Assembly (NCBI RefSeq): GCF_003711515.1
Contig: NW_021167079.1
Coordinates: 7,124,385-7,188,384 of the forward strand
Direction of reading: 5' to 3'
From: Sodiomyces alkalinus F11
Taxonomy: Eukaryota; Ascomycota; Sordariomycetes; Glomerellales; Plectosphaerellaceae
DNA length: 64,000 bases
Part shown: one piece after another, positions 55,700 to 64,000 of the stretch
Layout: every line of letters begins with the position of its first letter
How positions within the stretch are numbered: position 1 is the first letter of the stretch
Notes under the pieces: model-generated
Database searches by the model: none
What the model saw: only the letters and a program-made list of their open reading frames with translations
Told to the model about the DNA's origin: nothing
Translations under genes and position numbers: made by a program

Positions 55700-57625
55700 A
55701 TGCCCCCAAAGGCCAAAGTAAGCTCCAAAGCAAAAGAAGCTGCCAGTAAGAGTAAGTTCTTACCCCATTGTTCTGTAGAGAGCCCCCCATTCTGTCGGTT
55801 GGTGTATGACACCTCCCTAGCCGATAACCCGGCCCCCAACGCTCTTCATCCCCTGTTATCATTGCCCTCGGTCCCTTTCCACTCACCCCGAGTCTCTTCT
55901 CTCTTGCTCTGTTCTATTCTGTCTACTTCTGAGCTTTTCCTTTCTTTTCCTTCTAACTCTTTCCACAGCCAAAGAGCCCGAAGCACCACCTCCCAAGACG
56001 GCCAACGAGCGGACAGCCCAACGCTACTACCAGACCAACCCCTGCGAGAAACGCCGCGAGGAAGTCGGCCTGCACGGCCTCACCCCGACCGAGCGCCAGA
56101 CCTGGGCCAACGCCTTCTTCCTCCCGCTCATCGTCTCCAAGGAGGTCCTCCTCTCCCACAAGTCCGACCGCGAGTTCTGGAAGCAGGTCGGCAAGGAGTC
56201 CCTCCCCGTGCGCCGCCTCTCGCGCGCCCGGAAACAACACCACGCCTGGGGCCGCGACCGCCACGGGCGCGACGTCGGCGAGCTCTCCCCCGAGGACTTT
56301 GACCGGCGGTCCCTCCAGCAGGCCCGCTTAGCTGCGCTCGAGGCCCTGCATAGCCGGTTCGTGCAGCGCCGCGAGCTCGCCGGCCTGCGGTTGACACGCC
56401 CCGGCTCTTCCGATTCTGCTGCCCACGAGGACGTCACGCCGGAGGAAGTCGAAGAAGATAGGCAGAGGAGGAAGGAGATGGCGGCGTTAAAGAGCGAACT
56501 TTATGGGGAGAAGATGGGGACTTATGCCCAGGACCCGGAGTGGGATGATGTGACGCCGATTCCGGCTGATGAGCCTGAGGGGGCGCTGGCGGCTATTGCC
56601 TACCCGGATGATTATGCTGAAGGTCAGTCAGCTCCGAACTTTTCCCCCCTTCTTCTCCCGTCTCTCGNNNNNNNNNNNNNNNNNNNNNNNNNNNNNNNNN
56701 NNNNNNNNNNNNNNNNNNNNNNTGCTCACCACAAAGCACAGCCATCAGCTACCTCCGCGCCGTCATGGCCGCCGAGGAATACTCGCCCCGCACCCTCCGC
56801 CTCACCGAGCACGTCATCTCCCTGAACGCGGCCCACTACACCGTCTGGCTCTACCGGTTCAAGATCGTCCAGGCGCTCGACCTGTCCATCCCGGACGAGA
56901 TTGAGTGGCTGAACCAAGTCTCGCTCGAGAACCTCAAGAACTACCAGATCTGGCACCACCGCCAGCTGCTCCTGGACCACTACCACGCCCAGATTTCCGC
57001 CAACGCCGACGCCGACGCCCTGAAGAAGCTCGCCCGGTCCGAGTCGGAGTTCCTGCGCCTCATCCTCGACGAGGACACCAAGAACTACCACGTCTGGAGC
57101 TACCGCCAGTCCCTGGTGCGCAAGCTGGGCCTGTGGACCCCGCAGGAGCTCGCCGCCACGCAGTCCTTCATCGAGGACGACGTGCGCAACAACTCGGCCT
57201 GGCACCACCGCTTCTTCCTCGTCTTCTGCGACCCGGCCGCCTCCACCCCGGGCTGCCACGCGACCGAGCACGACCCTGCCGTTCCCGCCGAGACGGTCGA
57301 CCGCGAGGTCCGCTACGCGCAGGAGAAGGCGGCGCTGGCGCCCCAGAACCAGGCGGCGTGGAATTACCTCCGCGGCGTGCTCGCCAAGGGGGCTAGGCCG
57401 CTCGCTTCCGCCGAGGAGTTTGCGGCGCGGTTTGTCGAGGGTGTCGGGGAGGGGGAGGGGCGGGAGAAGGTGCGGAGCAGCCATGCGCTGGTTTTCCTGG
57501 CGGATGTGTGGGTTGAGAAGGGGGAGAAGGAGAAGGCGGCGCTGTATCTCTCCCGCTTGGCTGAGAAGTGGGATCCGATACGGGCTGGGTATTGGAATTA
57601 TAGGAAGCAGCAGATAGCTGCGTGA
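55700..57625 (+). CDS. RAM2: Protein farnesyltransferase/geranylgeranyltransferase I alpha subunit, N-terminally extended
   Basis: Exons 55700-55751, 55969-56622 and 56742-57625 join in phase to 529 residues. The alpha-subunit body starts at MGTYAQDPEWDDVTPIP (ATG 56514), a usual fungal start, and shows PFTA repeats with the W..R pattern: HYTVWLYRFKIV, NYQIWHHRQLLL, NYHVWSYRQSLV, NSAWHHRFFLV and NQAAWNYLRGVL. It pairs with Ram1 or Cdc43 to add farnesyl or geranylgeranyl groups to CaaX proteins such as Ras and Rho. Upstream, the same frame is open for about 190 more residues (MPPKAKVSSKAKEA, YYQTNPCEKRREEVGLHGL, FWKQVGKESLPVRRLSRA, EEVEEDRQRRKEMAAL) with charged, helical, coding-like composition. 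Whether that is a true extension, a fused upstream protein or unused 5' sequence cannot be settled here. Intron 2 contains an assembly gap. Confidence 0.9.
56668..56722. other. Assembly gap of 55 Ns inside RAM2 intron 2
   Basis: The Ns lie between donor GTCAGT (56,623) and acceptor GCACAG (56,741), so no coding sequence need be lost. The intron is at least 119 bp. Confidence 0.98.
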
Positions 57626-58199
57626 TTTTGTTTTCTTTCTTTTCTTTCTTTTTTTTCTTTTTTTCGATGGTGAGAACTTCAACTCGGAGGGCTAGTAGAC
57701 ATAGGGCAGTTCATCACAGACAGGAGGGTCCTTGAAAGGCTATATACAATACACGGGGAGGCAAGGGAATATGATATATTGCACTGGATTCCCCATTTCC
57801 TGGGGTTTCCTCGTTTTCATTCTATTCTTTTTCCTCCTTCTGTTCTCTCCAAGTCACAGAGGTTTTATCCTGCAGTCTCGGTGTGGACCGCCCAAATAAT
57901 AATGCAGAGTGAAACCCAACGCCTCGCCGGTTTATCCATAGCGCCAAATGAATTGAAAAAAAAAAAAGTACCACCACACTCCCACTGTCCAAGCCAAAAT
58001 CTTCATCCAGCCGTCTGCCTGTCTTTTCCCTCCATTTACTTTGCGGGTTCGACCCACCCCAGCCTTAACCATGTTCTGGCTGTTCCTCCTAGGCTATTCC
58101 GCCCCTCTCAGCTGTGCCTTTCATATCGCCAAAATTTCGAACCAGAGTCTGTCTTCCTCTTTCCGTCACTCCTCATTCAGTCCGTGTACCCCGAGCGAT
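57626..58199. other. Convergent intergenic region RAM2 / MTR2
   Basis: 574 bp between stop codons. It starts with a TTTCTTTC-rich tract, likely near the RAM2 polyadenylation region. No gene is seen. Confidence 0.5.
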
Positions 58200-58962
58200 T
58201 CACAGCGCCCGAAAGTTCTGACTCATGATAAGCCACCTCCGCGCGCCCTTGGGCGGGTTCCGGACAAACATGTCCCAGTTGGGCACCAGCACGAACACCT
58301 CGTTGAAGGTCTTGGCCGGCGCGTCCCTGCCGCGCCCGTAGTACACGCGGCCCGTAACCTGCGTGAGGACGCTGCACTTGGCGCCCGACTTGTCCGGGGT
58401 CGACAGCACGTGCGGCGGCGCCGCGAGGTTGTAGTCCGGGTTCACGACGTGGGCGTCGAACGACTCGATCTCGAAGCGTACCTGCGGGGTGGTGGCGGGG
58501 GCTTGCCGGCTGGTTGTGGCGGGGGGGTTCGTCCCGTTTGGTGTCGCTCCTGCTCCTCCTGCTCCTCCTGTTGCTCCTGTTGCTCCTGTTGCTCCTGCTG
58601 CTGCTGTTGCGCCGTTGGCCTCTCCTTTGAAGTAGTGTTGTTCTAGGAGCGCGGCGTACTCGGCTGGCGAGGTGAGGGGGCGGCCGTTGATGGAGATGTC
58701 GGGTGGGTGGGTGTTGTAGGCTGTGGAGGCGGAGACGTAGAATGGTGGCAGGGCGGCAGAGGGTCTGCGGCGGTTTAGGGCGTCGTAGTAGGCGTCTACG
58801 AAGATCTTGGCCGCTGGTGTATGGGAGTTGGCATGTTAGTTTGCGCTCGGGCGGAGAACGGAGAGGACGTGGAGGCTATGGAGGACACGGGGGGGCAAAG
58901 ATGGTTGAAGACGTACTATCGGCTGCCTGTTTTATTTGAGTCTCGCGCGTGGGGAGAGCCAT
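58200..58962 (-). CDS. MTR2: NTF2-like mRNA export factor (Mtr2 type)
   Basis: Two exons, 58917-58962 and 58200-58813, give 219 residues. The start is MALPTRETQIKQAAD in a good CACC-ATG context; the phase 1 intron joins to TAKIFVDAYYDALNRRR. The fold signature is NTF2-like: an N-terminal helix (IFVDAYYDALNRRR), then FYVSAS, DISINGRPLTSPAEYAALLEQHY, and the beta-sheet strands VRFEIESFDAHVVNPDYN, CSVLTQVTGRVYYG, KTFNEVFVLVPNW and RWLIMSQNFRAL. The inserted segment between helix and sheet, and the order, match fungal Mtr2, the partner of Mex67 in mRNA export through nuclear pores, better than NTF2 itself. The insertion here is an Ala/Gly/Thr repeat (GATGATGATGGAGGAG) encoded by a trinucleotide-like repeat, probably a flexible loop. 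Confidence 0.85.
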
Positions 58963-59804
58963 GGTGGAGAGAGGTGTTCGTTTGAGAAGCGGTGTTTGTG
59001 AAGGAGAGGTTTCCTTCAGACTTGCTCGGTGTGAATAAGTGGTGGGGCAGTTTTATACAGTACGTGCCTGGAAGCTTTTACAGGGTGACCTGTAAATATA
59101 CCGTGTTTAAGCCAAGGTACAAGTAAGGTGGACACATTGGAGGTATAGGTACTCTGTGGCTCGCAATCTTATCTTATCTTAGTCGACGGCCCTTTTATCT
59201 CTTCGCGACTGAACGACACTATCGTCGCAATGCTTTGAGCGCTCATCAACGTCCGTAACGGGGGACAATATACCAACTTTACAAAATATTGACCTTCTTT
59301 TGTCGCCAACGAGTGCGTCTTCTCATCATGACAAACAATGGCTACCTCGAATGCCTCTATCTCCTACAAGCTCCGGTCCCCGACAGCCGCCACAGAACTG
59401 GCGCCGCATTCGGGTGCATATATATCTCGCGAAAGAGTCGCCGACGCCTTTGCTCACCCCTCTTAATTCTGGAACTATGCCGTGCTGTGACTGCTTCCGC
59501 GTTTCCGTCGTGCATCTCAATCTCAACGAGGATGAGAATGCAAAATATTCGCGGCTCTCATGTGTTCCACGCCTGTGGCATTAACCCGTCGAGCCGAAGA
59601 TAATCATCTCCGAATCTGCCGCCGCGCGGTTTCGTGGTGTTTGTCTGTGTCTGCTTCGTAGTGCGTATTCTTGCCCATTTTGAACACAGTCGGCAATGGA
59701 TTCGTCGAGTCCGATCTCCTGTAGAAAGGAGCGGCGACACGATCTTTTGGACGGGAGGAGAAGAAAAAACAACGGTTGATAATCTTGTGTAATGGATGGA
59801 GTCT
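58963..59804. other. Intergenic region upstream of MTR2
   Basis: 842 bp between the MTR2 start and the stop of the prenyltransferase-like gene, both on the minus strand. Open frames around 59,289-59,603 show no motif. It should hold the MTR2 promoter. Confidence 0.5.
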
Positions 59805-60866
59805 TCAGCCACCCACAACACCCACTCGATTCTGCTCGTACCATCTCCAAGCAGTCTCCAGCACGCCTACCGCATCCCGTCCAGCAGAGAGATCTTGGCC
59901 GAGGGCAAGGGCGAGAAGCCTCTGGTGAACCGATCGGAAGGCGTCGCGGTCGGTGTGTGAGAGAGGCAACCTAGCAGCCGTGGTGCGCAGGTACCACCAC
60001 ACCGACTCGTTAGCCCAAGCCCGACCGAGCTTGGCAACCAGGTCCAACGTCCGGGAAAACGTCTCCAACGGAGCGTCGGCATCGCCCGCGAGGCCCTGAA
60101 CCCCCAAATGGTCGAGAAAAGACCACCCCGACACGTCGTCGTGGTGCGCGTAGCACCAGGAGACGACGCGTTCCCAGAGAAGCCGTCGACGCTCCGCCTC
60201 GTCGAGGTCGCTTCGGAAGGTCTTGACCAGCCACCGCGCGTGGCACCAGGCGTAGTAGTTGCGGGGATGCCTCTCGCCCGAGGTTGTGACGACTTGCATG
60301 CCGGCTAGGACGTCCACGTCGACGGGCAGTCGGGAGGTGCGGTACTGCTCCATGAGCCAGCGGCGGTGAGACCAGAGGTTCGGCGACTTGGTGTGCCGGT
60401 GCAGACGGCTCGTCAGCAAGCTGTCGACCAGCAGTTTTTCTCGCTCTAGGTAGAAAAGGCGTCCTTGGGCGTCGTCGTCCGCGGCGGCGAGGTGGCTCGA
60501 CAGAACCCGTTTCCTCGTGTTGGCGGCCGTGAGGTGCTCGGCGTCCATGAGAAGCAGGACGGCCGTAGCTAGGTTAACCCCTTCGGCGGCTTCTGGAGTG
60601 GAAAGTCCGCGGCCAGCGTGTCTCTTGAGGATCTGGCGCGCAACTACAAAGGCTTGGATAAGGCGTAACTTGGGTACACCGACGGCGTTTTGGTCTCGAA
60701 GGAGGACTTGCTCGGCGGGGACCGGGTGGCTGCGGCCGAGTATCTCTATCTCCAAGAGCTCCGGCCCTTCGTGCTGCGTGAGTACCTGGGAAATCTCCCT
60801 GAAGACATGGGTCTGATCTCCATTTTTCAGGGAAGCGGCAACTTCTTTTTCAACTGCTCGAGACAT
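59805..60866 (-). CDS. Prenyltransferase alpha-repeat protein (PTAR1/Ecm9 type)
   Basis: A single exon of 353 residues, MSRAVEKEVAASLKNGD to VGVVGG. It has divergent PFTA repeats: NLWSHRRWLMEQY, NYYAWCHARWLV, VSGWSFLDHL and ESVWWYLRTTAARL. The N-terminal part (LLEIEILGRSHPVP, RQILKRHAGRG, VLLLMDAEHLTAANTRKRVL) matches the PTAR1/Ecm9 branch, not Ram2 or Bet4. In animals PTAR1 pairs with the RabGGTase beta subunit to form geranylgeranyltransferase III, which doubly lipidates the SNARE Ykt6; yeast Ecm9 is the distant relative. The same role here is inferred from the family. It lies 2.2 kb from the farnesyltransferase alpha subunit but on the opposite strand, and the two proteins are too different for a recent duplication. 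Confidence 0.88.
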   Translation of the reverse strand: MSRAVEKEVAASLKNGDQTHVFREISQVLTQHEGPELLEIEILGRSHPVPAEQVLLRDQNAVGVPKLRLIQAFVVARQILKRHAGRGLSTPEAAEGVNLATAVLLLMDAEHLTAANTRKRVLSSHLAAADDDAQGRLFYLEREKLLVDSLLTSRLHRHTKSPNLWSHRRWLMEQYRTSRLPVDVDVLAGMQVVTTSGERHPRNYYAWCHARWLVKTFRSDLDEAERRRLLWERVVSWCYAHHDDVSGWSFLDHLGVQGLAGDADAPLETFSRTLDLVAKLGRAWANESVWWYLRTTAARLPLSHTDRDAFRSVHQRLLALALGQDLSAGRDAVGVLETAWRWYEQNRVGVVGG

Positions 60867-61585
60867 GGTCGATCGGCAATGAGAAGAAAAGACAAGGCGA
60901 CATCCGGTTCATCGCGAGATGGGTCGAGTCCGTTCTGATGTTTGCCAATAAAAAGGACCGATAACTTCGCCCGATTAGTGGAAGTCCTAGATGAACATGG
61001 TGGCTGAAGCAGTCTAGGCAGGCAGAAGAAGGTCAATGTGTTGCGACCGCCAGTTATTCCATTGATACCTTATAGAACGATGTTGCTGCGGACAGAATCA
61101 CTCAACCCTCATACGGAGAGTCGTCTTCATGTAGACGTGCTTTTGATGATTATGTAATGCTCTCGTTGTTGGGTCACGAAGAAATGACAGAGGGAATACA
61201 CTGTACATGTACACGTTCCATGCAGGTTTCCCTTCAGGTTGTGTCGATAGGACAGGCTTATCGTGCAACGTCATTGGCCCACCACCTACGAAACATAAGT
61301 TTCGTTGTACACCATTCATTCCAAGTTTGCAAAGGAAGTCCATCACTGAATAATTACTGTCTGTAATTAATTACCTTATTCACTGAATAACCCTTGGGGC
61401 TTCGCGACTTTGAATTCCGCTTCCCTTCACCACCCTCGCGTCTCCCTCCTCGCGCCTCCTCCCCCCGCTACCATAGTCCGTCTACCTCTCCCGAATACCT
61501 AGCGACTGTCGCGTCTAGCTCCAGCAAGGCGGATTGGCTCTCTCTGTCGTCCATCTCCCCTGAAAATGAGCTCGCAATAGCTACC
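60867..61585. promoter_or_regulatory. Divergent promoter region, PTAR1-like / AVT
   Basis: 719 bp between divergent start codons. No gene is seen. C-rich leader sequence at 61,425-61,560 fits the transporter 5' UTR. Confidence 0.5.
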
Positions 61586-63647
61586 ATGTCCCATGCCCGA
61601 CCCAATGGAACCTCCAGTGACGCCGACGCCCTTAGCGGTCGGTCCGGCACGGTGACGTCCTCCGACGAGAACCGGTCCCTCCTCGCCGACGACGCCCTTG
61701 CCGACGTTCATGCGAACAATGCGACCGACACCGAGACGCGGGCCGCAAGCCCTCGAGACTCGACAGCTCCTCCTGCCAAGGCCCAGCCCCAGCGCCAGCG
61801 CCAGCGCACCCCGAGCCACGTCCATTTCGACCCCAATCCATCCATTATCGAGCCCACTCATCGCTCCTCCTCGTCCTCTCCGAACGATGGACCTCGTCGC
61901 GACAGCGGCAGCCTGAGCAGTTTCGACATCGAAGACCCCCTCGACTTCGATAATGACGGCCATGGAGGCCACCGCCACCCCCGGGAACGGGAACAGCGTC
62001 ACCCGCTACTCACCGACATCGAGGCCCCCTCCGTCACACTCGCCAACACGCCCTGGGGCGGGGGCGACGACGAGGACGTGCAAGAATGGGCCGACCAGGA
62101 ACTCCGCCGCCCCAAGTCGGGGCAGCGCATGGCCTTCATGAACATGGCCAACTCGATCATCGGCGCCGGCATCATCGGCCAGCCGTACGCCTTCAAGCAG
62201 GCCGGCCTGCTCGCCGGCCTGGTGCTCCTCGTCGGGCTCACCTTCGTCGTCGACTGGACCATCTGCCTCATCGTCATCAACAGCAAGCTCAGCGGGAGCA
62301 GCAACTTCCAGGGCACCGTCGAGCACTGCTTCGGCCGCCCGGGCCTCATCGCCATTTCGCTGGCCCAGTGGATTTTCGCGTTTGGCGGCATGGTTGCCTT
62401 TGGTGTCATTGTGGGGGACTCGATCCCGCACGTCCTGACGGCTATTTGGCCCGGCCTGCGGGATGTGCCTGTCCTGGGGCTCCTGGCGAACCGGCAGGTC
62501 GTCATCGCCGTGTTTGTGTTGGGTGTAAGCTATCCTTTGAGTTTGTATCGGGATATAGCAAAGGTACATACAAACACCTGTGTATCTCATTGATACGACG
62601 CATATAGAACCCCCTCCTCCCCTCCTCCCCTTCTTCCGCCTAGAATACGCCGGCTGACCGTGGTTACTTCCTCTCCAGCTGGCCAAGGCGAGCACCATGG
62701 CTCTTGTGAGCATGGGGGTTATTGTGGTGACGGTGCTCGTCCAGGGTGCGCTGACACCAAAGGAAGAGAGGGGGTCGTTCACCCCCAACTTGCTCACCAT
62801 TAACAGCGGCATCTTCGAGGCCATTGGCGTGATATCCTTCGGTAAATGCCCTCCCACTTCCCTAGCGCTCTTCCCGTCTCTTCTTCCTGCTGTTCGTTCG
62901 CCCATGCCCCATGCAAGGCGTAGACTGACCCGCCACACCTTGCTTCCTAGCCTTCGTATGCCATCACAACTCGCTGCTCATCTACGGCTCCCTCAAAACG
63001 CCCACCATCGACCGCTTCTCCCGCGTGACGCACTACTCGACGGGCATCTCCATGGTCTTCTGCCTCCTCATGGCCGTCGGCGGCTTCCTCGTCTTCGGCG
63101 ACCGCACGCTGGGCAACGTGCTCAACAACTTCCCCGCCGACAACGTCATGGTGACGGTGGCGCGGCTGTGCTTCGGCCTCAACATGCTGACGACGCTGCC
63201 GCTCGAGGCCTTCGTGTGCCGCGAGGTCATGCTCACCTACTACTTCCCCGGCGAGCCCTTCAACATGAACCTGCACCTCATCCTCACCACCAGCCTCGTC
63301 GTGTCGGCCATGGTTATCAGTTTGCTGACCTGTGACGTTGGCGTCGTGTTTGAGCTGGTGGGCTCGACGAGCGCTTGTGCCATGGCGTACATTCTTCCCC
63401 CGCTGTGCTACATGAAGCTGGCGTCGCGGTCTTGGAGGACCTATGTGGCCGGGGCCGTGGCGGTGTTTGGTAGCCTGGTGTTGGTGATCAGCTTGGTGCA
63501 GGCGGTGTGGAAGTTGGCCAACAGTAAGTGTCGTCTGAACCCGTTTCGCCCCCCTTTGCCAACTGCGGACTTGGTCCATTGGTTTTTGTCGCGTTTTGTC
63601 ACTGACGGAGATTATTAGGCGACGGAGGTCCAGCTAAGTGCATGTAA
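61586..63647 (+). CDS. Vacuolar amino-acid transporter, Avt2-like (AAAP/SLC38 family)
   Basis: Four exons, 61586-62563, 62679-62841, 62951-63523 and 63619-63647, join in phase to 580 residues. The start MSHARPNGTSSD is the first ATG of the frame after upstream non-ATG sequence. Residues 1-190 are hydrophilic, Ser/His/Asp-rich and probably cytosolic. The transporter core starts with the family hallmark SGQRMAFMNMANSIIGAGIIGQPYAFK and continues with about ten or eleven membrane segments (for example LLAGLVLLVGLTFVVDW, VVIAVFVLGVSYPLSLY, FVCHHNSLLIYGSLK, VFCLLMAVGGFLVFGD, VVFELVGSTSACAMAYILP). It is closest in pattern to yeast Avt2 and animal SLC38A7/A8-like proteins, which exchange neutral or polar amino acids across vacuole/lysosome or plasma membranes. 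Substrate and membrane are inferred. The last exon (SDGGPAKCM) is very short but fits splice phase and signals. Confidence 0.92.
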
Positions 63648-64000
63648 TGAGGTAGGTAACTTTGAGGGTTTTGCTTTTCCACGTCACACAGAAATGGACA
63701 ATACATGAGTTTGGGGGACGCCAGCAGGCTGTCTGTGTTCTGTATATCTATCCGTATATACACCTTGTACGGTGTGAGGACTTTCCATGGGCGTCTTCTG
63801 AATTTGGACTGCAAGGTGAGGCATGGCGAGGCGTAGTGTAAGACTTAAACCTCGTTACCTTAGGTATGGACCTTTTCACGCTGTACGGAGCACTTCTCAT
63901 GTACGAAGTAGAAGAGCGCAAGTGTCTGGTGGAAGGTCGATATCGGGGCGTGACTTCGGTTCAATTCCGGGTGAGTTTGGCTACTTGATCGGCTTGTACC
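63648..64000. other. 3' flank of the transporter gene
   Basis: 353 bp with no gene seen. It should include the 3' UTR of the AVT-like gene. A GGTTCAATTCC word at about 63,958 recalls a tRNA T-arm but has no matching acceptor or D-arm. Confidence 0.5.

Noticed and set aside
55700..60866. RAM2 and the PTAR1-like gene as a recent tandem duplication
   Set aside because: The proteins share only the general PFTA repeat pattern, differ in length and exon structure, and lie on opposite strands with MTR2 between them.
63940..64000. Possible tRNA suggested by GGTTCAATTCC
   Set aside because: No complementary T-stem with correct spacing, no D-arm or anticodon arm, and no acceptor stem could be formed.

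Overview
This window is nuclear DNA of a filamentous ascomycete (Pezizomycotina, most likely Sordariomycetes). The genes are GC-rich with strong C/G at third codon positions, and they carry zero to about seven short introns with fungal donors (GTAAGT, GTATGT, GTGAGT). Intergenic regions are long, microsatellite-rich and more AT-rich. One transposon copy has decayed by C-to-T and G-to-A changes in the CpA context, the signature of repeat-induced point mutation (RIP). I see no prokaryotic operons, CRISPR arrays or prophage genes, and found no convincing tRNA or rRNA gene.

Layout. 0.4-3.6 kb (-): ZW10/Dsl1-family protein with tryptophan-acidic motifs. 4.9-8.3 kb (+): M16 zinc metalloprotease. 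8.8-11.0 kb (+): DNA polymerase alpha B subunit (POL12), convergent with MFAP1, a spliceosomal protein with an RS tail (11.2-12.8 kb, -). 13.4-14.7 kb (+): alpha-methylacyl-CoA racemase-like enzyme ending in a peroxisomal SRL signal. 15.9-18.6 kb: a complete but inactivated Mutator-like element with about 170 bp terminal inverted repeats, an 8 bp target duplication and a ruined transposase. 18.9-20.0 kb (-): short-chain dehydrogenase. 21.6-24.1 kb (-): dynamin-like VPS1. 26.0-28.4 kb (+): WDR26/Gid7-type WD40 protein. 29.7-31.9 kb (-): PH-like protein with a long disordered tail. 31.9-36.8 kb: gene-free and repeat-rich. 36.8-39.2 kb (-): secreted S10 carboxypeptidase homologue with an in-frame stop and Pro in place of the nucleophilic Ser. 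40.8-43.9 kb (-): exportin CSE1. 46.2-51.2 kb (+): intronless tuberin (TSC2). 52.9-54.6 kb (+): mevalonate kinase. 55.7-57.6 kb (+): protein farnesyl/geranylgeranyl transferase alpha subunit with an unusual N-terminal extension. 58.2-59.0 kb (-): Mtr2-type NTF2-like mRNA export factor. 59.8-60.9 kb (-): a second prenyltransferase alpha-repeat protein (PTAR1/Ecm9 type). 61.6-63.6 kb (+): Avt-type vacuolar amino-acid transporter.

Most genes are conserved housekeeping genes, each with its own promoter; divergent pairs share intergenic regions. One stretch has a functional theme: 52.9-60.9 kb holds mevalonate kinase (isoprenoid precursor supply) and two different protein-prenyltransferase alpha subunits (isoprenoid use). 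The features most worth a second look are the RIP-decayed transposon, the broken carboxypeptidase, the extended farnesyltransferase alpha subunit, the three Trp-acidic motifs in the ZW10 protein, and a G-rich tract about 100 bp from an assembly gap. I found no clear candidate for a wholly new multi-gene system.
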